A DNA stretch of 64,000 bases from Novosphingobium percolationis (GTDB lineage: Bacteria; Pseudomonadota; Alphaproteobacteria; Sphingomonadales; Sphingomonadaceae): the NCBI RefSeq assembly GCF_020179425.1, contig NZ_JAILYM010000002.1, forward strand, positions 1 through 64,000, written 5' to 3'. A model generated the notes under the pieces. That model did not search any database and was not told the DNA's origin. It saw only the letters and a list, made by a program, of their open reading frames with translations. Of this stretch, positions 51,990-59,006 are shown one piece after another (position 1 is the stretch's first letter; every line of letters begins with the position of its first letter). The translations under genes and the position numbers were made by a program.

Positions 51990-53417
51990 ATGACCCAATC
52001 CACCGTCGGTGGCGGGGTGACCCGCCGCGCCGCGCTGGCAGGTGCTGCCGCTGCCGCCACCTCGCTCGCACTCGCTCCGGCCAGCTTCGCGGCGACGCCG
52101 CGCCAGCGTCCCAACGTGCTCTACATCATGGCCGACGATCTCGGCTTTGCCGACCTGTCGTGCTACGGGCGGCGCGATTACCAGACGCCCGTGCTCGATG
52201 CGCTGGCGGCGCAGGGGCTGCGCTTCACGCAGGCCTATGCCAACAGCGCGGTCTGCACGGCCACCCGCGTCGCGCTGATCACGGGGCGCTACCAGTATCG
52301 CCTGCCGGTGGGGCTGGAGGAGCCGCTGGCCAACCGCCCCAACATCGGCCTGCCACCCAGCCACCCGACGCTGCCTTCGCTGCTGGCCAAGGCGGGATAC
52401 CGCACGGCGCTGGTCGGCAAATGGCACCTGGGCAGCCTGCCCGATTTCGATCCGATCAAGAGCGGATACCAGCATTTCTACGGCCTGCGCGGCGGCGCGG
52501 TCGATTATTACACCCACGCCGCCAGCGCCGGGCAGCCGGACCTGTGGGACGGCGCGACGCCAGTGGAACAGGCGGGCTACATGACCGACCTGCTGGCCGA
52601 TCACGCCATCGCCGAGATCGGCGCGGCGGCGAAGGGCCTGCGCCCCTGGTTCCTCAGCCTGCACTTCACCGCGCCGCACTGGCCGTGGGAGGCACCGGGT
52701 GACGAGGATGAAGCCGCGCGCCTCGCAGCCAAGAAGGATCCCCAGGCGCTGTTCCATTTCGATGGCGGCACGCAGGCGACCTATGCCGCGATGGTGCGCC
52801 GCATGGACGAGCAGATCGGCCGCGTGCTGGCCGCGCTCGATGCCAGCGGGCAGGCGGACAACACCATCGTCGTCTTCACCAGCGACAATGGCGGCGAACG
52901 CTTTTCGGATACCTACCCCTTCACCGGGCGCAAGACCGAGCTGCTCGAAGGGGGCTTGCGCATTCCCGCGATCGTGCGCTGGCCGGGGGTGACGCAAGCC
53001 GGTTCGACCAGCGCGGCGCAGGTCATCACGATGGACTGGCTGCCGACCTTCCTTGCCGCCGCCGGTGCCGCGCCCGCGCCGGGCTTCGCCAGCGACGGGA
53101 TCGACATTCGCGCGGCGCTGGCAGGCGGGGCGCTGCCCGAGCGCACGCTGTTCTGGCGCTACAAGAACCACGCGCAGCAGGCGGCGCGACGCGGGCGCTG
53201 GAAGTACCTGAAGATCGGCGAGAACACATTCCTGTTCGATGTCGAGGCCGACCCGCAGGAGCGCGCCAATCTGAAGGACAGGGTGCCGGAAACCTATCGA
53301 GCGCTGGCCGACCAGTGGGCCGCGTGGAACGCCACGATGCTGCCGCTCGACCCGCAATCGTACACCCACGGCTTCCACGCCAACGAGCTGGCGGATCACT
53401 TCGCGACGGGGGATTGA
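51990..53417 (+). CDS. Type I sulfatase with Tat signal
   Basis: The product is 475 aa from ATG 51990. The N-terminus TRRAALAGAAAAATSLAL is a Tat-type signal peptide, so export is after folding. The sulfatase fold is clear: NVLYIMADDLGFADLSCYG with metal Asp pair, VGKWHLG, and SDNGG with Asp and Asn. The formylglycine segment is VCTATRVALITGRY, a C-x-A-x-R variant of the usual C-x-P-x-R. It probably hydrolyses aryl or alkyl sulfate esters in the periplasm, feeding sulfate to the cell. It is divergent from the TonB/MFS/TauD operon. Confidence 0.95.
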   Translation: MTQSTVGGGVTRRAALAGAAAAATSLALAPASFAATPRQRPNVLYIMADDLGFADLSCYGRRDYQTPVLDALAAQGLRFTQAYANSAVCTATRVALITGRYQYRLPVGLEEPLANRPNIGLPPSHPTLPSLLAKAGYRTALVGKWHLGSLPDFDPIKSGYQHFYGLRGGAVDYYTHAASAGQPDLWDGATPVEQAGYMTDLLADHAIAEIGAAAKGLRPWFLSLHFTAPHWPWEAPGDEDEAARLAAKKDPQALFHFDGGTQATYAAMVRRMDEQIGRVLAALDASGQADNTIVVFTSDNGGERFSDTYPFTGRKTELLEGGLRIPAIVRWPGVTQAGSTSAAQVITMDWLPTFLAAAGAAPAPGFASDGIDIRAALAGGALPERTLFWRYKNHAQQAARRGRWKYLKIGENTFLFDVEADPQERANLKDRVPETYRALADQWAAWNATMLPLDPQSYTHGFHANELADHFATGD

Positions 53418-53425
53418 GGCAGGCA

Positions 53426-53501
53426 TGGTGGGCCCGGCAGGACTCGAACCCGCAACCTAGCCGTTATGAGCGGCCAGCTCTAACCATTGAGCTACGGGCC
53501 C
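53426..53501 (-). tRNA. tRNA with CAU anticodon (probably Ile2)
   Basis: On the minus strand, 76 bases fold as a full tRNA: acceptor GGGCCCG/CGGGCCC, D arm GCTC/GAGC, anticodon stem GGCCG with loop CTCATAA, T arm GCGGG-TTCGAGT-CCTGC, and an encoded CCA end. The anticodon is CAU. The acceptor and anticodon stems look like the lysidine-modified tRNA-Ile2 of alphaproteobacteria rather than the elongator Met (which normally starts GGCGGAG), but CAU alone cannot decide. The 3' end faces the accessory region. Confidence 0.96.
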
Positions 53502-53565
53502 ACGCGCCTCGCGTTAATGGCGCTGTGGCGCGTTGGCAAGCGGGGCCTGGAGCCTACATCTGGCT

Positions 53566-54603
53566 CTAGACTTGCGCGGCTGCCATGATCTCGCGCATGG
53601 AGGCGGGGCGCACGCCGCGCCGTTCTAGGCAGGCGAAGACGGTGCGCCACCAGTCGTAAAGGCGATCGAGTTCCTCCTCGTCGCGCACGTAAGGGGTGTG
53701 GCCGGGGCGCAGCGATGGGCTGTGGAACGAGAACACCAGCACCGGCAACCCATCGTCGAGCGCGATGTCGATGCCGCGCAGTGCTTCGTCGGCGCTGACC
53801 CCTTCGGGGGTGAGCGGGATGCGTTCGAGCAGGCCGGTGCGGGCAAGCAATCCGCGCAGGCGCGGCACGCGCCACAGCGCGGGATAGAGCGCGGGGCCTT
53901 GCCGGCGCAACGGGCCCCAGAACACCGTGGTCAGCGGCAGCTCCATCAGGCGCTTTTCCGCATCGACCCACCACGGGTGCAGCGGCAGGTGGCTGAAATC
54001 GGGTCCGCCGTGGCCGCTGTAGTCGAAGCGGGTGCGCACCGAGCTGTCGATCGCGATCGAGCAGTCGTTGAGGATGCCCGCCGTCGCCGGGCCGACGCCA
54101 TAGCGACCCGCGCGATAGACCAGCGGGGGGACGCCGAACGCCTGTTCGACGAGATTGCGCAAGGACCGCAGCTTGGCCCGCTCCAAATCGGGCGGCAGGT
54201 TGCCGGCGAAGCTGTTGTGGACGTTCAGCTCCTCCTCGTGCGGGGGATTGACCCAGGGATGGAGCTGGATGCCGACATCGGCGCGGCCTTCGCGCACGGC
54301 ATCGCCGAGCACTTCGGCGGTGCGCGGATCGCTGGCGACCGGGTGGTCGATCAGCCACAGCGGGGCGACGCCGAAGCCTTCGCAGAACTGCTGGAACTTG
54401 GCGAGGCGCGGGACGTGGGAGAGGCCATGGCCGGTGCGTTCGAACGGCTTGGTCCAGTCGAACTCTTCCTCGGCATCGATGGTGACGAGGAAGCGCTGGC
54501 CGAAATCGGCGGGAAAGCGCACGAAATCGGCGGGACCGGGTTGGCCCAGAATGCCGGGGCCGAGGATGCCGGGGCTGTGGGCCGACCGTGAAGGCGCGGT
54601 CAC
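53566..54603 (-). CDS. Polysaccharide deacetylase-like protein (WalW type)
   Basis: The 345-aa product starts at GTG 54603, whose last two bases overlap the kinase stop TGA. FLVTIDAEEEFDW (the Asp-Glu metal motif), GIQLHPWVNPP with His, YRAGRYGVGP and VFSFHSPSLRPGH follow the NodB-like deacetylase order seen in WalW-type proteins. No signal peptide is seen. Coupling to a histidine-kinase-like gene suggests a cell-surface polysaccharide function under shared control. Confidence 0.88.
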   Translation of the reverse strand: MTAPSRSAHSPGILGPGILGQPGPADFVRFPADFGQRFLVTIDAEEEFDWTKPFERTGHGLSHVPRLAKFQQFCEGFGVAPLWLIDHPVASDPRTAEVLGDAVREGRADVGIQLHPWVNPPHEEELNVHNSFAGNLPPDLERAKLRSLRNLVEQAFGVPPLVYRAGRYGVGPATAGILNDCSIAIDSSVRTRFDYSGHGGPDFSHLPLHPWWVDAEKRLMELPLTTVFWGPLRRQGPALYPALWRVPRLRGLLARTGLLERIPLTPEGVSADEALRGIDIALDDGLPVLVFSFHSPSLRPGHTPYVRDEEELDRLYDWWRTVFACLERRGVRPASMREIMAAAQV

Positions 54604-56360
54604 GCGGCCCCGCTTGCGCCGTGGCCGAGACCCGGTTCGGGCACGCGCCGCGCCGTGGCGAGCGGCAGGTCGATGAGCAGGCGGGCGCCATCGCGGGCAA
54701 GATGTCCGCCGACCGCGCGCACTTCGGCGGCGGCGAGGCGCAGCGCGAAGCCGTTGCCAAGCATGGCCTGGCCGGGCATCACGCCGCCGCCCTTGCTGTC
54801 GGGCGCGAACAGCGCCGCATCGTCGCGCATGGCCAGCGCGGCAGGCAGGGGCAGGACGAGGCGGGCATAGCCGGCGCCTTCACCCAGCGAGACGGCCAGC
54901 CGTTCGCCTGGCGCGGCGGAGCCCGCGATGACCGACAGCATCCGCCACAAGGTGCGTTCAAGCTCCAGCGATTCGACCGCCACGGTCACCGCGCTTTCGG
55001 GCAGGGCGAGGCGCAGGCGCACCTCGCGCGGGCCGATCGCGGGTTCGAGCTGGGTGACGAGGCGTGCCAGCGTTGCCGCCAGATCGCATTCGCCCTGCTC
55101 GGTTTCGGCCTGGCCGGTTTCGAGCTTGGCCAGCCGTTCGACTTCCTCGAACCCGGCGAGCATCCGGGCGGCATCCGACGCGATGCTGGCGGCAAGGCTG
55201 CGGTACTGGTGCGGGGTGGGGCCGAACAGCTGCTGCTGGATCAGTTCGGCAAAGCCCTGGATCGCGTTGATCGGGGTGCGCAGTTCGTGCAGCAGCTGGC
55301 GCAGGCGGTCGGCGCTGCTGTCGCCGTCGTCATCGTTTGCTGCCGATACGGTCAGGCCGACTTCGGGGCGGCGCAGGCGCGCGTGATAGCCGGTGTAGTG
55401 GCCGCTTTCGCGCGCGAAGGAGGGGACAGCGTCGACCCGCCACGACCCGGCGACGGGTGCGGTGCCTTCGAACGTCATCAGGCCCGCTTCGACCGGCTGG
55501 CGCGCGCGGAAGGCGCGCAGCGTGCCCGCATCGCAGGTGGCGGGCGCATCGACTTCGCCGGTGAAGGGGCGGTGGCCGACCAGCATGGGGGCGTGGGCGG
55601 AATCGGCCGCGACGATCATGCCTTCGGCATCGATGCGGATGTCGATCGCGGTTGTGACGCGCGGCTGCGGCGGTTCGGCGGCCGCGACGAAGGCGTCCTC
55701 GGCTTCGGCAAGGCCGGGCACCGGCGGAGCGGGCGGGCGCCCTTCGCGATGGCGGCGGAAGGCTTCGATGCGGCGGACGATGGCGCCGATGCCTTCGCGG
55801 TCGGGAATGGTCTGCGTGGCCGGGCGCGTTGCGGGTTCGGCTGCCGCAGCGCGAGTGCGGGCAAGTTCGACGATGCGGGCAACCGGCGGCGGGGGCGCTG
55901 CATCTACCTGCGCGGCGTAGCCGGCGGGTTCGGGCAGTGCGAAATCGTCGATGCCGAGGCGGGCGAGCAGGGCCTCCACCCGGTCGCCGAGATCGCGGCG
56001 GTGGCGCAGGAACCCGCGCGCGGGCACGGGCAGTTGCGGCACGAGTGCGAGCCATTGTTCCTCGCTGAGCCGCGCGCCGGCTATGGTGGCCAGCGCGAGG
56101 CTCGCGTCCCGGCACGCAAAATGCTGCACCAGCCGCGGCGAGCGCAGCGCGCACGAGCGCAGCAATGCGGCGCAATCTTCCTCGCCCAGCGTTGCCGCAT
56201 GCGCATCGAGCCGGTCGAGCGCGGCCTGTTGCGCAGGCGTCCACACCGCTTCGCCTGCGCGGCCCAGCAGATCGGCCAGCTGGCGGAACTGGATCTTCGT
56301 CGCCAGCTGCCCGGCCGCCTGGGTGCGCAGCACGGTTTCTAGGCGGTCGTCGACGATCAT
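54600..56360 (-). CDS. Histidine kinase-like protein with degenerate ATP domain
   Basis: The product is 586 aa from ATG 56360. The N-terminal 200 residues are helical. A PAS-like domain lies around 240-340, then LLHELRTPINAIQGFAELI (HisKA with intact His-Glu-Leu-Arg-Thr-Pro). In the catalytic part no N box or DxGxG is seen; only a glycine stretch (GNGFALRLAAAEVRAVGG) recalls G2. It may be a phosphatase or a docking protein. No transmembrane segment. It is translationally coupled to the deacetylase gene. Confidence 0.85.
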   Translation of the reverse strand: MIVDDRLETVLRTQAAGQLATKIQFRQLADLLGRAGEAVWTPAQQAALDRLDAHAATLGEEDCAALLRSCALRSPRLVQHFACRDASLALATIAGARLSEEQWLALVPQLPVPARGFLRHRRDLGDRVEALLARLGIDDFALPEPAGYAAQVDAAPPPPVARIVELARTRAAAAEPATRPATQTIPDREGIGAIVRRIEAFRRHREGRPPAPPVPGLAEAEDAFVAAAEPPQPRVTTAIDIRIDAEGMIVAADSAHAPMLVGHRPFTGEVDAPATCDAGTLRAFRARQPVEAGLMTFEGTAPVAGSWRVDAVPSFARESGHYTGYHARLRRPEVGLTVSAANDDDGDSSADRLRQLLHELRTPINAIQGFAELIQQQLFGPTPHQYRSLAASIASDAARMLAGFEEVERLAKLETGQAETEQGECDLAATLARLVTQLEPAIGPREVRLRLALPESAVTVAVESLELERTLWRMLSVIAGSAAPGERLAVSLGEGAGYARLVLPLPAALAMRDDAALFAPDSKGGGVMPGQAMLGNGFALRLAAAEVRAVGGHLARDGARLLIDLPLATARRVPEPGLGHGASGAA

Positions 56361-56469
56361 TGCTGCGGTGCGCTCCTGTGGCGTGGTCGGCCTGCGGCGA
56401 GGTCGGTCGCCAAGCGGTAGACTGGCAGACCCTAACAAATTGTGGAATCGTGCAAAAGCACCAGATTGA

Positions 56470-56482
56470 TTGCGTTGCAATG
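56470..56482. promoter_or_regulatory. Palindrome upstream of the Lrp gene
   Basis: ATTGC-GTT-GCAAT lies 125 bases before the Lrp/AsnC gene in a 246-base gap whose 3' half also holds ATAATATTAT (56506-56515). It is a possible autoregulatory site. The rest of the gap is unassigned. Confidence 0.3.
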
Positions 56483-56606
56483 TGTCACGATTGCGGTATT
56501 AAACAATAATATTATCGCCGACGTGCGGATTGGGTGTGGAAAGTTGCCGGGCTTCCCGTCGACGTCCCGCTTGGCGTTGCTCTAGGCGGGGTTGCGGTAA
56601 GGGACA

Positions 56607-57074
56607 ATGGCCACACTGGACGCTATCGACAGGCGCCTTCTCGCCGAATTGCAGGACGAAGGGCGCGTCACCAACGTGGAACTGGCGCAACGCGTGGGGC
56701 TGACCGCGCCGCCGTGCCTGCGCCGGGTGCGCGCTCTCGAGGAAGAGGGCGTGATCAAGGGCTATCACGCGGAACTGGATGCATCCAAGCTGGGCTTTGC
56801 GATCACGGTGTTCGCGCTGGTCAGCCTCAAGAGCCAGGCCGAGGAATCGCTGCGCCAGTTCGAGGAGCACATGCGCGGGTTGCCCGAAGTGCGCGAATGC
56901 CACATGCTGAACGGCGAGATCGACTTCATCCTGAAGATCGTCAGCCGCGACCTGCAGAGCTTCCAGGAATTCCTGACCAGCAAGCTGACGCCCGCCCCCA
57001 ACGTGGCCAGCGTCAAGACCAGCCTGACCATCCGCACCGCCAAGCAGTTGCCCGGCGTTCCGCTGCAGGATTGA
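56607..57074 (+). CDS. Lrp/AsnC-family regulator
   Basis: The 155-aa product matches the standard length. Residues 1-60 are the HTH (DAIDRRLLAELQDEGRVTN, then LAQRVGLTAPPCLRRVRALEE). Residues 70-150 are the RAM ligand domain with VRECHMLNGEIDFILKI. It binds amino acids in most family members. It is convergent with the chorismate mutase gene. Confidence 0.95.
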   Translation: MATLDAIDRRLLAELQDEGRVTNVELAQRVGLTAPPCLRRVRALEEEGVIKGYHAELDASKLGFAITVFALVSLKSQAEESLRQFEEHMRGLPEVRECHMLNGEIDFILKIVSRDLQSFQEFLTSKLTPAPNVASVKTSLTIRTAKQLPGVPLQD

Positions 57075-57108
57075 GCGGGGCTGCGCGGCGGCGTTCGCGC
57101 CGTGCAGC

Positions 57109-57402
57109 TCAACCCGCCGTGGTCGACGCCGCCTTTTCGTGGTGGCGGATCACTTCCTGGATGATGAAGCGCAGGAACTTTTCCGAGAACTCGGGATCGA
57201 GCCGGGCGTCCTCTGCCAGCTTGCGCAAGCGCGCGATCTGGCGCTCCTCGCGGCCCGGATCGCTGGCGGGAAGCTTGTTTTCCGCCTTGTAGGCGCCGAC
57301 CGCCTGGGTGATGCGGAACCGTTCGGCGAGGATGTGGATCATGGCCGCATCGATGTTGTCGATGCTCTGGCGATAGCCAGCCAGAACTTGATCCTCGTTC
57401 AT
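57109..57402 (-). CDS. Chorismate mutase (AroQ type)
   Basis: The product is 97 aa from ATG 57402 with GGGGG 7 bases upstream. Features of the AroQ helical fold: RQSIDNIDAAMIHILAERFRI, Lys in YKAENKLPASDPGREE, and the C-terminal Arg/Gln helix. It converts chorismate to prephenate in Phe/Tyr synthesis. Length and motifs fit stand-alone alphaproteobacterial enzymes. Confidence 0.93.
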   Translation of the reverse strand: MNEDQVLAGYRQSIDNIDAAMIHILAERFRITQAVGAYKAENKLPASDPGREERQIARLRKLAEDARLDPEFSEKFLRFIIQEVIRHHEKAASTTAG

Positions 57403-57491
57403 CGTCAAACCCCCGATCTGCGCGTTTCCCGTCCCCTAGGGTGCAACTTGCGACTTGCCAAGCGTCGACCCGTTCGCCAAGCGGGCAAGCC

Positions 57492-58505
57492 ATGACTGCC
57501 ACCGTTCACCCGCTTCCCCGCAAGGCCGCGCCTTCGTTGCAGCCGCTGATGGCGCTGGTCGCCGAAGGCATGAACAGCGTCAACGCGGTGATCCTCGACC
57601 GGATGCAATCGCGCATCCCGCTGATCCCGGCGCTGGCCGGCCACCTGATCGCGGGCGGCGGCAAGCGGATGCGCCCGATGCTGACGCTCGCGAGCGCCAG
57701 CCTGCTCGGTTACGGCGGCAGCCGCCACTACAAGCTGGCCGCCACGGTCGAGTTCATCCACACCGCCACGCTGCTGCACGACGACGTGGTCGACGGGTCC
57801 GACATGCGGCGCGGCAAGAAGACCGCCAACATCGTCTATGGCAACCCGGCCACGGTGCTGGTGGGCGACTTCCTGTTCAGCCGCAGCTTCGAGCTGATGG
57901 TCGAGGATGGCAGCCTGAAAGTGCTGCGCATCCTGTCGAACGCCAGCGCGGTGATCGCCGAGGGCGAGGTCGACCAGCTCGTCGCGCAGCGCCAGATCGA
58001 GACGAGCGAGGAACGCTACCTCGCCATCATCAACGCCAAGACCGCCGCGCTGTTCGCCGCCGCTTGCCGCATTGCCGCGGTGGTGGCGGAACGGTCGGAC
58101 GAGGACGAGATGGCGCTGGATGCCTATGGCCGGAACCTGGGCATTGCATTCCAGCTGGCCGACGATGCGATCGACTACGATTCGGACGCCTCGGAAATGG
58201 GCAAGGACCAGGGCGACGACTTCCGCGAGGGCAAGATGACCCTGCCGGTGATCCTCGCCTATGCGCGCGGCGACGAGGACGAGCGCACGTTCTGGCGCGC
58301 GGCGATCGCCGGGGACCGCAATTCGGATGCGGATCTGGCCCACGCCGTCAGCCTGATCCGTCGCCACGATGCGGTGAACGCCACGCGCGAACGCGCGCGC
58401 CACTATGCCCAGCGCGCCGCCGATGCGATCGCGCGCTTCCCCGATGGCGCGGCCAAGGCGGCGATGATTGAGGCGGCCGAGTTCGCGGTGGCGAGAAGGT
58501 TCTGA
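57492..58505 (+). CDS. Long-chain polyprenyl diphosphate synthase
   Basis: The 337-aa product is a trans-prenyltransferase making the quinone side chain. The first Asp-rich motif is LLHDDVVDGSDMRRG and the second is LADDAIDYDSD. GGGKRMRPML near 55 binds the isoprenyl diphosphate. Five residues before the first motif are small or aliphatic, as in long-chain (octa/decaprenyl) enzymes. The 3' end carries a 13-base tandem repeat. Confidence 0.95.
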   Translation: MTATVHPLPRKAAPSLQPLMALVAEGMNSVNAVILDRMQSRIPLIPALAGHLIAGGGKRMRPMLTLASASLLGYGGSRHYKLAATVEFIHTATLLHDDVVDGSDMRRGKKTANIVYGNPATVLVGDFLFSRSFELMVEDGSLKVLRILSNASAVIAEGEVDQLVAQRQIETSEERYLAIINAKTAALFAAACRIAAVVAERSDEDEMALDAYGRNLGIAFQLADDAIDYDSDASEMGKDQGDDFREGKMTLPVILAYARGDEDERTFWRAAIAGDRNSDADLAHAVSLIRRHDAVNATRERARHYAQRAADAIARFPDGAAKAAMIEAAEFAVARRF

Positions 58506-58545
58506 ACGCAGGTTCTGAACGCAGGTTCTGAGGTGCAGGTTCTGA
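58497..58545. repeat. Tandem 13-base repeat at the 3' end
   Basis: AGGTTCTGA recurs at 58497, 58510, 58523 and 58537, with periods 13, 13 and 14. The first copy encodes the final Arg-Phe-stop, so three extra copies of the gene's terminal codons follow. Probably slippage or duplication. Confidence 0.8.
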
Positions 58546-58548
58546 GGC

Positions 58549-58698
58549 CTACTTGCGCTCGCCCTTGAGCCAGCGCCACAGCCAGAAGCACCCGCCCGCG
58601 CCCAATGCGCCAAGGCCCAGAATCCCCGCACCCACCGTCGCGCCGGTGAACAGGATGCTGGTCGCCAGCGCGACGACGATTTCGAACGTGGTCTTCAC
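58549..58698 (-). CDS. Small membrane protein
   Basis: The product is 49 aa from GTG 58698. A hydrophobic Gly/Ala-rich span covers residues about 5-45 (ATSILFTGATVGAGILGLGA and beyond), then a basic end WLKGERK, giving one or two membrane segments with a cytoplasmic tail. It is of no recognised family. An ATG further upstream would add an unlikely Arg-rich extension. Confidence 0.55.
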   Translation of the reverse strand: MKTTFEIVVALATSILFTGATVGAGILGLGALGAGGCFWLWRWLKGERK

Positions 58699-59006
58699 GC
58701 GGCGAATCCTAGCCCATCGGGGCCTACCGGCCATGAACGGCGCATGACCAAAAAACTTTCGGGACCTGGTGCGTTCTTGTGCACTGCGAAAATGGTTGAA
58801 GGGCAAGAGGACGGCGGCAACTCTTTCAGATTAAAGGGTCCGAACCGGGGTGGTACGCGGAAAATAGGGGTAATTGCGTATATAAATCATGCGCTTGTAA
58901 AGCATGGTTTCATTGAGGTTAACGCCCGATTCACGCCGATTGTTGTATCGGCAAGAACTTGCCGTAGCATATTTGGTGCCCTGCAAAATTCAGCAGGACA
59001 CAGATC
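58699..59006. promoter_or_regulatory. Control region of the RTX glycoside hydrolase
   Basis: This 308-base gap is AT-richer than its surroundings between 58810 and 58990 and contains a CCTGC...GCAGG hairpin (near 58979-58996) just before the GTG. It likely holds the promoter. No gene was supported. Confidence 0.4.
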
